The notes under the pieces were generated by a model. The model saw only the letters and a list, made by a program, of their open reading frames with translations, had not been told where the DNA came from and did no database searches. This document shows, piece by piece, positions 26,569 to 35,093 of a DNA stretch of 64,000 bases. Position 1 is the first letter of the stretch; each line of letters starts with the position of its first letter. Origin of the DNA: Eisenbergiella tayi (lineage in GTDB: Bacteria > Bacillota > Clostridia > Lachnospirales > Lachnospiraceae); NCBI RefSeq assembly GCF_001881565.1, contig NZ_MPDJ01000010.1:62001-126000 (forward strand), written 5' to 3'. Position numbers and translations under genes: made by a program.

Positions 26569-27108
26569 TTAAATCGCAGTTCCCTTTTTGGGGACAAAAA
26601 GGGAGGACATATCCACTCCTTCCAGCTTGAGCAGCTGTATTTTTTTATCTATTCCCGCCGCATAACCGGTCAGGCTTCCGTTGGAACCAACAACACGATG
26701 ACAGGGAATGATGATGGAAATGGGATTATGCCCTACCGCACCTCCTACAGCCTGTCCCGACATACCCGGCCTGTTCCTTTTTTCTGCAATCAGCTTTGCG
26801 ATATCGCCATAGGTAATCACGCTGCCATAGGGAATTTGGCAGAGGATTTTCCATACCTCCTGCCTGAATTCTCCTCCGGCAGGAGCAAGCGGGATTTCCG
26901 AAACAGCTGGTTTTCCGCCTGCAAAATAGTTATCCAGCCACTTCCTTGTCCGTTCAAAAACAGGAATTTCCTTATTTTCCACCATCTCTCCCGCCATGGT
27001 ATTTCCATGGTATTTTTGTCCTTCTATCCATAATCCGGTGAGGTTATTGCCGTCAGAAGCCAGTGTAAGCATGCCGACAGGCGATGAACAGATTGTTGAA
27101 TAATACAT
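26569..27108 (-). CDS. ogt: Methylated-DNA-protein-cysteine S-methyltransferase
   Basis: A suicidal repair protein that takes the alkyl group from O6-alkylguanine. The acceptor Cys is in IIPCHRVVGSNGSLTGYAAG near residue 146. 179 residues is normal for the single-domain Ogt form without the Ada regulatory half. AGGAGG lies 8 nt ahead of the ATG. The product is cytoplasmic. Confidence 0.95.
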   Translation of the reverse strand: MYYSTICSSPVGMLTLASDGNNLTGLWIEGQKYHGNTMAGEMVENKEIPVFERTRKWLDNYFAGGKPAVSEIPLAPAGGEFRQEVWKILCQIPYGSVITYGDIAKLIAEKRNRPGMSGQAVGGAVGHNPISIIIPCHRVVGSNGSLTGYAAGIDKKIQLLKLEGVDMSSLFVPKKGTAI

Positions 27109-27170
27109 AGCAAACCTCCTTTTTTACAATAAATTGCAAGTATAATGATTATATCACAAAACACTGCAGC

Positions 27171-27209
27171 AAAAAAGGAACCGGCTATTTGTTTTATCCG
27201 GTCCCTTTC
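27171..27209 (-). terminator. Intrinsic terminator of the subtilisin gene
   Basis: On the minus strand GGGACCGG pairs with CCGGTTCC (one G-T pair), followed by six T (27176-27171). It lies about 27 bp after the stop codon. Confidence 0.8.
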
Positions 27210-27235
27210 TGTATTTCTGTTATATCATGCTGTTT

Positions 27236-28147
27236 TCACCTGAGTGACCGTGCCACATTCAGCATACCCCAGCCCTGCTTGCTCCAGGATTCTCCCAAAT
27301 CGGATGCAGACCACAGAATCCTCCGTTTCAGCTGTTCATTGGAGTATTCCGGATATTTCTGAAGGCACAGCGCGGCTGCTCCTGCCACCAGCGGCGTGGA
27401 CATGGATGTACCGTTTTTTACAATATAGGCATCTCTGCAGCCTCTTACGGTCTGGCGGAAGCCTGCGGAACAGGACATGATGTCCGTCCCCGGTGCGACA
27501 ATATCCGGCTTTTTCAATTCCGCGCAGGTGGGGCCTCTGCCGGAATAGGATTCACAGGAATTCTGCCTGCCATGGAAGGAATTCCCGTCATGACAGCCTA
27601 CTGTCACCACCTTCCTGCTGGCTCCCAAAGGAGAAATACTGCCGGCGGCAGGTCCTTTATTGCCTGCTGCCACTACCACAAAAATACCGGCATCCCATAC
27701 CTTCTCCAGGCAGGACACCAGATACTGCATCATTCTTACATGATCGGTTTCTCCCATGCTCACTGAAATATTTAATATCTTTATTTGATAAAGCTCCCGG
27801 CTGTCAAGAACCCATTCAATACCGGCAGCCATATTGGAAATAGTGCCATCTCCCTTATCATCCAGGACTTTCCCCGACAGGATCCTGCATCCGGGTGCAA
27901 CTCCGGCGTACAGGCCGCCCGAACAGGCTCCGTTTCCGCACAGACATCCGGCCACATGAGTACCATGACCGCAGTCATCATAGGGCATGCGGCTGGTTCC
28001 CACAAAATCACGGAAGCCGATAACTCTGTCTGCAAAATCCGGATGCATGGCTATGCCGGTATCCAGAATTGCAACAGTGACGCCGGAGCCGGTGTAGGGA
28101 AATACCTCTTCTTCTTCCGCATGTATCAGTTTTTTAACCCGGTCCAT
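27236..28147 (-). CDS. Subtilisin-family (S8) serine protease without signal peptide
   Basis: 303 residues with the full catalytic triad: Asp29 in VAILDTGIAMHPDF, His61 in CGHGTHVAGCL, and Ser near residue 247 in NGTSMSTPLVAGAAAL. The oxyanion Asn is in VVAAGNKGPAAG. The N-terminus (MDRVKKLIHAEEEEV) is charged, so the protein is probably intracellular, like Bacillus IspA, which also has a short propeptide. It contains several extra cysteines. The gene is divergent from the Gly/Cys-rich protein at 28365. Substrate unknown; processing of stress- or sporulation-related proteins is the usual assumption for this group. Confidence 0.9.
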   Translation of the reverse strand: MDRVKKLIHAEEEEVFPYTGSGVTVAILDTGIAMHPDFADRVIGFRDFVGTSRMPYDDCGHGTHVAGCLCGNGACSGGLYAGVAPGCRILSGKVLDDKGDGTISNMAAGIEWVLDSRELYQIKILNISVSMGETDHVRMMQYLVSCLEKVWDAGIFVVVAAGNKGPAAGSISPLGASRKVVTVGCHDGNSFHGRQNSCESYSGRGPTCAELKKPDIVAPGTDIMSCSAGFRQTVRGCRDAYIVKNGTSMSTPLVAGAAALCLQKYPEYSNEQLKRRILWSASDLGESWSKQGWGMLNVARSLR

Positions 28148-28364
28148 TGCTTTGTATGTTTCTTTCTTTTTCTATTAAAGTATGTTTGGGGCAGGTGGTG
28201 GGTGAATGGAGAACCCTGGAAGGAAGACTCAGTTATTCCATAAAACGAAAGCTGTTTTCCCATACCAGAATCAATAATTAAAAAAATTTTTATTATCATT
28301 GGAAACACTGACATGCTGTACGGCATAGTATAAACCATAAAAACCAATTTGGAGGCAAATAAAC

Positions 28365-28670
28365 ATGAGTGATTTAACAGCAAGCGGCTGCGGATGCGGC
28401 AGCAATACCGGTTGTGGCCCCAGCAACACCGGCTGTGGTTGTACAACTAACTGTGGCGGGAGCTGCGGATGCGGCGGAAATTCCGGCACTGGAAGCTGGA
28501 TTTGGATTCTGATCCTGCTTTGCTGCTGCGGCGGCGGAAATAGCTTTGGCGGCGGAAGCGGATGCGGATGCGGAGATTCCAACGGCTGCGGCGGAAACTC
28601 CGGCTGCGGAAACATGATGTGGATTCTGATTCTGCTTTGCTGCTGTGGCGGCGGAAACGGCTTCTGCTAA
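28365..28670 (+). CDS. Small Gly/Cys-rich protein with duplicated hydrophobic segment
   Basis: 101 residues, 19 of them Cys and more than a third Gly. It is built from two units, each a Gly/Cys/Asn/Ser-rich stretch followed by a hydrophobic block and a cysteine triplet: WIWILILLCCCGGGN and MMWILILLCCCGGGN. GGAGG precedes the ATG and a strong terminator follows 31 bp after the stop, so this is a real, monocistronic gene. Database entries in related gut clostridia carry the uninformative label chorion class high-cysteine protein, which reflects composition only. Possible roles are a disulfide- or metal-rich structural protein (for example in the spore coat) or a precursor peptide. The function is unknown. 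Confidence 0.75.
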   Translation: MSDLTASGCGCGSNTGCGPSNTGCGCTTNCGGSCGCGGNSGTGSWIWILILLCCCGGGNSFGGGSGCGCGDSNGCGGNSGCGNMMWILILLCCCGGGNGFC

Positions 28671-28701
28671 TGTAACTGCGCCCATATTGGGCACATACAT
28701 G

Positions 28702-28731
28702 AAAATAGGCTCTGTTACAGAGCCTATTTTT
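28702..28731 (+). terminator. Intrinsic terminator of the Gly/Cys-rich gene
   Basis: AAAATAGGCTCTG (28702-28714), loop TTA, CAGAGCCTATTTTT (28718-28731). The 13-bp stem is perfect and ends in a T run. Confidence 0.92.
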
Positions 28732-28790
28732 ATGTTCTTATGTTTCCGGCGCCGACATAGTATTTCTATGAAAGGGAAAAGGACCGGGAT

Positions 28791-29387
28791 ATGGAGAAGA
28801 ATGATAAAGATTATCTACAGACCTTTGATGCTCTGTATACAACCAACCAAATACAAATAATGAAAATCCTGCTGCCCTACTGCAGTCCCGACAGCCGCAG
28901 AGGGCTGGCTGTCATGATTAAATTCATGGAATTTGACTACACTCTCCGTCTTACCCGTTCACATCCTGAAAGTTTTCGGGATGAGGCAATCCCTTTTTCC
29001 TTAAGTGACATCTGTGACAAAATAAAAAATTACTGTCCTCCCCAGGTACGTTCCATGCTCGAACAGTTCCAGTCCATACAGAATGCCATGCAGATGTATG
29101 AGGAAATGAAACAGTATATGGATCTATTTCAGGGAATGAGTACAAATGAGGCAGATGGTACTGCAGCTGCGGACAGCGGCAGCGGCCCTGTTCCGGAAGC
29201 CGGACAGGACAATAAAGAAAAAACAGGCGGCAATCCCTTCGGCATGAATCCAATGGATATGGTGATGGGTATGCTGTCACCCGAGCAGCAGTCCATGTTT
29301 CAAATGTTCCAGTCAGATTTTAACACAGAAGCGGCTTCCACAGATAATACGATTGCGCGGGACAGCCCGCCGGAAGGAGAACAATAA
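28791..29387 (+). CDS. Conserved-looking protein of unknown function
   Basis: 198 residues, cytoplasmic, mostly helical in the first 115 residues (LLPYCSPDSRRGLAVMIKF, MYEEMKQYMDLFQGM). A low-complexity acidic middle follows, then a Met-rich segment (NPFGMNPMDMVMGMLSP). I do not recognise the family. AAAGGA lies ahead of the ATG. The next gene starts 2 bp after the stop, so the two products are probably made together. The divergent/adjacent genes (subtilisin and Gly/Cys-rich protein) do not reveal its job. Confidence 0.65.
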   Translation: MEKNDKDYLQTFDALYTTNQIQIMKILLPYCSPDSRRGLAVMIKFMEFDYTLRLTRSHPESFRDEAIPFSLSDICDKIKNYCPPQVRSMLEQFQSIQNAMQMYEEMKQYMDLFQGMSTNEADGTAAADSGSGPVPEAGQDNKEKTGGNPFGMNPMDMVMGMLSPEQQSMFQMFQSDFNTEAASTDNTIARDSPPEGEQ

Positions 29388-29389
29388 TT

Positions 29390-29698
29390 ATGGCAGATTA
29401 TACGGGTGCAAATAATTCCTCTGAAAAACCCAAATGGATGCAGGAGCCTTCTTTGAAGGGCATTTCCATGGAGAAGCTGGATTTTTTACAAAAGATGGTT
29501 TTTGAAAGCAGCAGTCTTTCCCAGAAAGAGCTCATGCCCTTTCTTATGGCTCTTGCCCAGAAAAGCCGGGCGGCGAACATTACTTTTACCCAGGAGGAAA
29601 TGACGGCCATCATTGAGGCTATAAAGAAATACAGCACTCCCGAGGAACTGATGAAAATGAATCAGATAATGAAACTCATGCAGCAGCGTAAGAAATAA
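29390..29698 (+). CDS. Small helical protein of unknown function
   Basis: 102 residues with no signal peptide or membrane segment. The sequence is predicted to be helical (EKLDFLQKMVFESSSLSQKE, MTAIIEAIKKYSTPEELMK) and ends in a basic LMQQRKK. Its own site GGAAGGAG lies within the end of the preceding gene. The tight 2-bp spacing argues that it is a partner of the 198-residue protein. No family recognised. Confidence 0.65.
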   Translation: MADYTGANNSSEKPKWMQEPSLKGISMEKLDFLQKMVFESSSLSQKELMPFLMALAQKSRAANITFTQEEMTAIIEAIKKYSTPEELMKMNQIMKLMQQRKK

Positions 29699-29732
29699 TA
29701 TGGCAGGGGCAGGAATCTACCTGACAAAATAT

Positions 29733-29779
29733 AAGGGACACTCCCAAATGCTGACTCAGCGCATCGGGCGGTGTCCCTT
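29733..29779. terminator. Hairpin between convergent genes (probable bidirectional terminator)
   Basis: AAGGGACAC (29733-29741) pairs with GTGTCCCTT (29771-29779); the interior can fold further (CCC/GGG, ATGC/GCAT). T tracts are weak on both sides. It separates the plus-strand pair from fprA. Confidence 0.55.
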
Positions 29780-29809
29780 ACATATGACATACTTCTGATT
29801 TTATCCGGT

Positions 29810-30976
29810 TTATTCCACAGCGGCCACTTTATCCGAAAGTTCCTTCAGGCTTTCCTCGGAAGGGACATACTGTATTTTTACAGGATCCATAAGAATATTA
29901 AATTTGCATGCCTCCAGCTCCGCATTTACCAGACCCGCGCTCTGTCCGCCCCAGCCATAGGAACCAAACGCAAAAGCTTTTTTATTCTTCGGGGCCAGGC
30001 CTTTCATATAACAAAGGAAAGAGGCTACGGTAGGCAGCATCTGGTTGTTCATTGTAGGCGATCCCACAGCGATATACTCCGCCTTCAAAACATCCGTCAT
30101 GATATCGGATATATGATCCACCTTCAAATCATAGAGTTTGACAGGGACACCCTTCATGGCAAAGCCTTCCACAACAGCCCTTGCCATCCTTTCCGTGGAA
30201 TGCCACATGGAATCAAATACCACCACCGCCTTTTTATCGGGTGATTCATCGCAGTAATGCTTATAGGCCTTTATGATATCTCCAATGTGGCTCCTCCACA
30301 TAACGCCATGGCTTGGCGCGATCAGGCTGATATCCAGGCCTTCAATTACCGGTATGGTCTTCTTCATCTGCATACCGTAAGGCATCAGTATATTGGCATA
30401 GTACTTCTCCGCTTCCGCCATAACCTCCGCCAAATCCACCTCATCATCATAACGTTTACTGCTGGAGTAATGCTGGCCGAACGCATCGTTTGAAAAAAGG
30501 ATTTTCTCCTCCGGACAGTATGTAACCATATTATCCGGCCAGTGAAGCATCGGAGTCGGTACAAACTGTAACGTATGGCGGCCCAGGCTCAGGGAATCCC
30601 CCGCTTTGACCGGCATATATTCATAGCTGTCGCCATAATGCATTTTAAGGCCGTTCAGCCCGCTGGGCGAGCTGGTAACAATAACAGCGCCCGGAGCCGC
30701 CTCCATCACTGCGGGTATAGCGCCGGAATGATCCATTTCCACATGATTGGAAACCAGATAATCAATCCGGGCGGGATCTATAATTTCACGGACACGCTCC
30801 AGAAGCTCCGCGGCAAAAGGTGCTTTTACGGTATCGATCAATGCAATTTTCTCATCTACAATCAGGTAGGCATTATAGGTAGCCCCTCTGTTAGTTGTGT
30901 AACCATGAAAGCTGCGTACATTCCAGTCAACAACACCGACCGCATAAATACCGGGTCTTAATTCTGTGGTATTCAT
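29810..30976 (-). CDS. fprA: FprA-family A-type flavodiiron protein
   Basis: 388 residues. The metallo-beta-lactamase-like half carries the di-iron ligand motif HVEMDHSG (H-x-E-x-D-H) near residue 82 and further His ligands. The second half is a flavodoxin domain (KKAVVVFDSMWHSTERMARA, SPTMNNQMLPTVA) that binds FMN. Such enzymes reduce O2 to water (and sometimes NO to N2O) and protect strict anaerobes. The electron donor, normally rubredoxin or a reductase, is not encoded nearby. AGGAGG lies 7 nt ahead of the ATG. Length is normal. Confidence 0.95.
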   Translation of the reverse strand: MNTTELRPGIYAVGVVDWNVRSFHGYTTNRGATYNAYLIVDEKIALIDTVKAPFAAELLERVREIIDPARIDYLVSNHVEMDHSGAIPAVMEAAPGAVIVTSSPSGLNGLKMHYGDSYEYMPVKAGDSLSLGRHTLQFVPTPMLHWPDNMVTYCPEEKILFSNDAFGQHYSSSKRYDDEVDLAEVMAEAEKYYANILMPYGMQMKKTIPVIEGLDISLIAPSHGVMWRSHIGDIIKAYKHYCDESPDKKAVVVFDSMWHSTERMARAVVEGFAMKGVPVKLYDLKVDHISDIMTDVLKAEYIAVGSPTMNNQMLPTVASFLCYMKGLAPKNKKAFAFGSYGWGGQSAGLVNAELEACKFNILMDPVKIQYVPSEESLKELSDKVAAVE

Positions 30977-31121
30977 TACTTATCCTCCTGTTTTTCATTT
31001 CGATCTTTCCGATACTTTTTTTATATCCGGATCTGTTTAAATCGAGTACATTATAACTCAGTTTTTTCTTCTTGTATACTTTTCCCGGATAAGTATTCTT
31101 TTTAATACAAAAACAGGCCCT

Positions 31122-31721
31122 CTATTCTGTTTCCTGCGTGTTCGCTGTGTCTGCTGCTGTTTCTTCCGTATCCTCCGCAGATGTTGTCTCTTCCTCAGTT
31201 TCTTCTATGAATTCCTCAGGTTCCTTATCAAAAGCTGTCACCACATAGGAACTGATTCCATACACCCGGTCATCTCCCTCCAGGCGTATATAATAATCTC
31301 CTGTCAGATCATTCTGGTTCCCCACATATATAATTATGCTGGAACCGTTCTCCAGCGTTGCCTTAATGGTCCGTACCGGATTATCCAGGCCATACTCAGA
31401 AAGGTCCTCCGGCTGCTCCACAACGGATTCCGTGGTAATACCGGCAATATTATTCACAAGGGAACTGACCAGGGTTTGATTCAAAGGCATTTCCCTGTCA
31501 TCCGTATTTACCCATTTATCTTCCTCTTTTGCAAAATTCAGCCTGTGATCACCGCTTACGGAAAGTGAAGTGACATCCTTAGATGCAAAATCCGTCACCG
31601 TAACCTCCTCCGCAGCAGTATCTTTCTCCGAAAAGTCCATACTTTTGAATATCAGGTAAGCTGCCGCACAGAGAAGGCACAATATGAGCAGTATTATCAG
31701 CTGTATTCTCTTTTTCTTCAT
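31122..31721 (-). CDS. DUF4340 membrane-anchored protein of a gliding-type ABC exporter
   Basis: 199 residues: one N-terminal membrane segment (LIILLILCLLCAAAYLIF), then an extracytoplasmic DUF4340-like region. There, FASKDVTSLSVSGDH and NPVRTIKATLENGSSIIIYVG are the recognisable parts. An acidic Glu/Thr tail follows. It is much shorter than many DUF4340 proteins, so it holds one repeat of the domain. The start overlaps the stop of the preceding permease gene by one base (ATGA type), showing translational coupling. In related clusters such proteins accompany GldF/GldG-like subunits; the transported substrate is unknown. Confidence 0.75.
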   Translation of the reverse strand: MKKKRIQLIILLILCLLCAAAYLIFKSMDFSEKDTAAEEVTVTDFASKDVTSLSVSGDHRLNFAKEEDKWVNTDDREMPLNQTLVSSLVNNIAGITTESVVEQPEDLSEYGLDNPVRTIKATLENGSSIIIYVGNQNDLTGDYYIRLEGDDRVYGISSYVVTAFDKEPEEFIEETEEETTSAEDTEETAADTANTQETE

Positions 31722-33835
31722 CAGCGTTTCCTCCTTTCCATCCAGACAAGGATCCCGGCTATGAGCAGGCCTAACGGAAGAAGCAGCATAAACAGGGCGC
31801 CCAGTGTAAAGGCGGTACCGTCATTGATCGTAATCATGGAAGCCTCATAAGATTTCACAGGCACTGAAACACTCTCTTTACTGTCGGACATGGAAGCCAC
31901 CGTATTGGTAAACAGCGTAAGGTTGGCGTCCGCAACCATGGAATTGGCGTTATCCGTAAACAGATTTTCCGAAGTGAACAATGTCAGTCCGGCCGTTCCT
32001 TCTTCCAGCTTCTTTTCTGCATGTATACCCACATCAAAAGGCCCTTCTGCATCTCCGTCTTCCTTTTCATAGTTCTGAGCCTGATTCATATTGAGTTTGG
32101 AATAAGAAGCTTCCGAACTCGTAAGCAGAGGCGTCAGGGTCACATCCTCCTTTTCCTCTGAGCGGATTCCCTGTGCATAAGGCATAAATATATATTTTTC
32201 CCCTGATATGCCCTTCGTCAGCGTATCATAGGCCACATCGGGCAGCAGATAAGCGGGCTGCTGGTAATACATGGAAGAGTCTCCTTCAATTACAAGCCCT
32301 TTTTCAATGGTCAGGCCGAAATAATCAAGTACCTTCTGCAGATTGGGCATTTCCTCCGCGAAATCTTCCATATAGGCGGTCGTCATGAGAATTTTACCGC
32401 CCTTATCCAGATAGGCAATGAGTTTATCCGCGTCATCCGCAGAAATATCCGTGACAGGCGCCATGATCAGAACTCCCTGCGCATCCTCCGGTACGCTTTC
32501 CTGTGTAAGCAGATTGATGGACTGCAGCTGCGCATTCTGTTTTTCCAGTCCATTCTGAAAAGCCGTGGAAAGCCCAAGTTCATCCTGGCCCTCAAGGGTG
32601 TAGAACACCGGCATATCCTCACTGGTTACATATGCCAGTGCGCTTGTTATCTGACCTTCTCCGTCATAGCCTGTCACATTGCTGCTGTAGGTGGTATAAT
32701 CCACCTCTGTTTCGTAAATATCATTATAATCGATGACTTTGAAACGTTTGCCGCTCACCACTATCAGGGAATTCATTCCGATATTTCCGTCGCTGTAATC
32801 CTTATAAAAATTCGGATTTACAACAGGATCCTTATACTCCGCGTGAATATGCCCGGAAAGATCCGTATAACGGTCCAGCGTCTGCTTCAGCGTGGTATCC
32901 TGCTTTTCTTCCGACTGAAGCACATAGACAGTGATGTCCTCCGTCAGATTTTTAACCAGCTCCTGCGATGTCTCCGTCAGCGAGTAAAGCTTCTGTGATG
33001 TCATATCAAATGTGGTAAAGCGGGACGGCAGTTCGGCTGCCGCCAGATTCAGAAATACCGCCGCAGCCACGGCCACTGCTATCATTCCCGTACTGTAGGC
33101 TCCCATCTGCAGGCTCTTCACAGACACCTGGTATCTTCTCTTTTGAACCGACTGTACGGTAAAAAACAGAAATACAAGAATATATGTAAGGAAATACAAT
33201 ACAGATTTCAATTCCATGGAGCCCTGCATCATATCTTCCAGGCGGCTTGTCATATCATAAACATTCAAAATCCGGGTAAACAGATTTCCCGTGGAAGAAA
33301 TCAGTCCGGTTATACTGCCCATCATATATCCCAGAAAAAGAGCTCCGAAGCTCAGCACCGCAGCGATTACCTGGCTTTCTGTCACGGAAGAAATAAACAG
33401 TCCGATGGCAATACAGGTCAGGCCATATAAATAATAAGCCAGCAGAGCCGTATAGCTTTCTCCCATGGATACGGCGCCGAATCGGGACAGGATGAGAGGA
33501 TAAGCCGCTATCACCAGTGTGGAAAGGGTAAAAATGGTGGCCGCCGCCAGATATTTGCCCAATACTACCCTGCCGACGGATACCGGGGAGGTCAGGATCA
33601 GCTGATCTGTCTTCTGCCTCCTTTCCTCCGACATCATACGCATTGTCAAAATAGGAATGGTAATCAGCAGCAGAAATAAAATGTTATAAATCGTATTGGC
33701 CAGGCTGGAATACCCAAACCGAAGATTCAGTGCAAAGAAATACAGGCCTGACAGAAATATATTCGCAGCAAGGAAAAGCCACCCTGTCATAGAATGAAAA
33801 TAGGCTTTCAGTTCTCTTTTATAAATTGCTTTCAT
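31721..33835 (-). CDS. Fused ABC-2 permease / GldG-type auxiliary protein
   Basis: 704 residues. The first 240 contain six membrane segments of an ABC-2 permease (GldF-like; AYFHSMTGWLFLAANIFLSG at the start). After a further membrane segment near residue 250 comes a large outside region of the GldG/ABC_transp_aux type (RFTTFDMTSQKLYSLTETS, TLEGQDELGLSTAF, LIAYLDKGGKILMTT), closed by a final membrane helix. In Bacteroidetes these two parts are usually separate proteins. The start lies 17 bp inside the ATPase gene with GGAGG upstream. The complex probably exports or shapes an envelope component; nothing here links it to motility. Confidence 0.83.
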   Translation of the reverse strand: MKAIYKRELKAYFHSMTGWLFLAANIFLSGLYFFALNLRFGYSSLANTIYNILFLLLITIPILTMRMMSEERRQKTDQLILTSPVSVGRVVLGKYLAAATIFTLSTLVIAAYPLILSRFGAVSMGESYTALLAYYLYGLTCIAIGLFISSVTESQVIAAVLSFGALFLGYMMGSITGLISSTGNLFTRILNVYDMTSRLEDMMQGSMELKSVLYFLTYILVFLFFTVQSVQKRRYQVSVKSLQMGAYSTGMIAVAVAAAVFLNLAAAELPSRFTTFDMTSQKLYSLTETSQELVKNLTEDITVYVLQSEEKQDTTLKQTLDRYTDLSGHIHAEYKDPVVNPNFYKDYSDGNIGMNSLIVVSGKRFKVIDYNDIYETEVDYTTYSSNVTGYDGEGQITSALAYVTSEDMPVFYTLEGQDELGLSTAFQNGLEKQNAQLQSINLLTQESVPEDAQGVLIMAPVTDISADDADKLIAYLDKGGKILMTTAYMEDFAEEMPNLQKVLDYFGLTIEKGLVIEGDSSMYYQQPAYLLPDVAYDTLTKGISGEKYIFMPYAQGIRSEEKEDVTLTPLLTSSEASYSKLNMNQAQNYEKEDGDAEGPFDVGIHAEKKLEEGTAGLTLFTSENLFTDNANSMVADANLTLFTNTVASMSDSKESVSVPVKSYEASMITINDGTAFTLGALFMLLLPLGLLIAGILVWMERRKR

Positions 33836-34871
33836 TATCCGTTTCCTCCTGCTCTATTTTCTTTTCCTCCTTTTTTCCGGAAAAATGGATTCTTTTCTTT
33901 GTATGTACCTCTTCCTCTTCTTCATTCGCCGCATTCATTTTTTCAGAGTCCGTAAGCTCCAGGAAAATATCCTCCAGCGATTTGGTGCTGATATGCATAT
34001 CCAGCAAAGGCAGCTTTTCTTCCGCTAAAAGATAGAAAAGAGGTTCCCTGATATCCACATCCTCTCCGGTTTTTATGTTCGCTTTTGTCTGGTCTTCAGA
34101 TACTGTCTCCAGCCTGCTCTCCTCTATTTCCCCGATTTTCTCCAGAACCGCCAGCAGCTTCTCCTGTGTTCCCTTTACGGTAATTTCCAGCTCCGCTTCG
34201 CCTGTCATCAGCCTTGTCAGCCCCTCCGGCGTGTCACAGGCCACCAGTTTTCCTTTGGAAATAATCAGGATCTTATCACAGACGGCGCTTACCTCCGAAA
34301 GGATATGGGAGCTCAGGATTATGGTATGCTTATTTTTCAGGCTCTTTATCAAATCCCGGATTTCTATAATCTGCTTGGGATCCAGTCCGACCGTTGGTTC
34401 ATCCAGTATCAGAACCTCCGGAGAGCCTAACAGGGCCTGGGCCAGCCCGACTCTCTGCTTGTACCCTTTGGAAAGATTGCGGATCAGCCTGCCCCTCATA
34501 TCCAGGACGCGGGTCATCTTCATGGCCTCTTCCATACGGTCTTCCCGTTCTTTGGAAGGAATTCCTTTAAGCTCCGCTGCAAAACGAAGGTATTCCTGTA
34601 CTGTCATATCTGGATAAACTGGAGGCATTTCCGGGAGATAGCCGATACAGCGCTTGGCCTCCTCCGGTTCCTTCATAATGTCATGTCCGTCTACCTTCAC
34701 TTCTCCGGCGGTGGGCGCCAGATAGCCGGTAATGATATTCATCGTTGTGGACTTTCCTGCGCCGTTCGGTCCGAGGAATCCATAGATCTGTCCCTTCTCC
34801 ACCTGAAAAGAAAGATCATTCACAGCATAATGGCTGCCATATTTTTTTATCAGATGATTCACCTCTATCAT
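33819..34871 (-). CDS. ABC transporter ATP-binding subunit (GldA-like)
   Basis: 350 residues with one nucleotide-binding domain. It has Walker A (FLGPNGAGKSTTMNI, near residue 34), signature LSKGYKQRVGLAQALL, Walker B ILDEPTVGLDP and the H-loop (IILSSHIL). The C-terminal 120 residues form an accessory region and a charged tail (KKEEKKIEQEETDNES). It powers the permease encoded immediately downstream, overlapping by 17 bp. AGGAGG precedes the ATG. Confidence 0.9.
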   Translation of the reverse strand: MIEVNHLIKKYGSHYAVNDLSFQVEKGQIYGFLGPNGAGKSTTMNIITGYLAPTAGEVKVDGHDIMKEPEEAKRCIGYLPEMPPVYPDMTVQEYLRFAAELKGIPSKEREDRMEEAMKMTRVLDMRGRLIRNLSKGYKQRVGLAQALLGSPEVLILDEPTVGLDPKQIIEIRDLIKSLKNKHTIILSSHILSEVSAVCDKILIISKGKLVACDTPEGLTRLMTGEAELEITVKGTQEKLLAVLEKIGEIEESRLETVSEDQTKANIKTGEDVDIREPLFYLLAEEKLPLLDMHISTKSLEDIFLELTDSEKMNAANEEEEEVHTKKRIHFSGKKEEKKIEQEETDNESNL

Positions 34872-35033
34872 CTTCTATCCTCCTTGCAACATTTTTAAGC
34901 CGACTCTACTGATAAACTGTTATAAATGTATTCCATTTTTGTGTAAAAATGTTGGAAAATATGTGATTTTTCTGTGAAACCGGGTTTCCTCCTATAGCAG
35001 TGCAGCAAAAAATTAATAACTGGGCACACCAGC

Positions 35034-35068
35034 AAAAAAAGCCCATCGGAGTTGTTCCTCCGACAGGC
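35034..35068 (-). terminator. Intrinsic terminator of leuS
   Basis: GCCCATCGGAG (35041-35051) and CTCCGACAGGC (35058-35068) pair with one C-A mismatch and a T-G type end; seven T follow on the minus strand (35040-35034). It lies 26 bp after the leuS stop. Confidence 0.8.
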
Positions 35069-35093
35069 TTTTCATAACCTCTATACCATGGGT

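Noticed and set aside
28374..28700. 108-codon minus-strand Ala-rich frame
   Set aside because: Mirror of the Gly/Cys codons of the plus-strand gene, which has the ribosome binding site and terminator.
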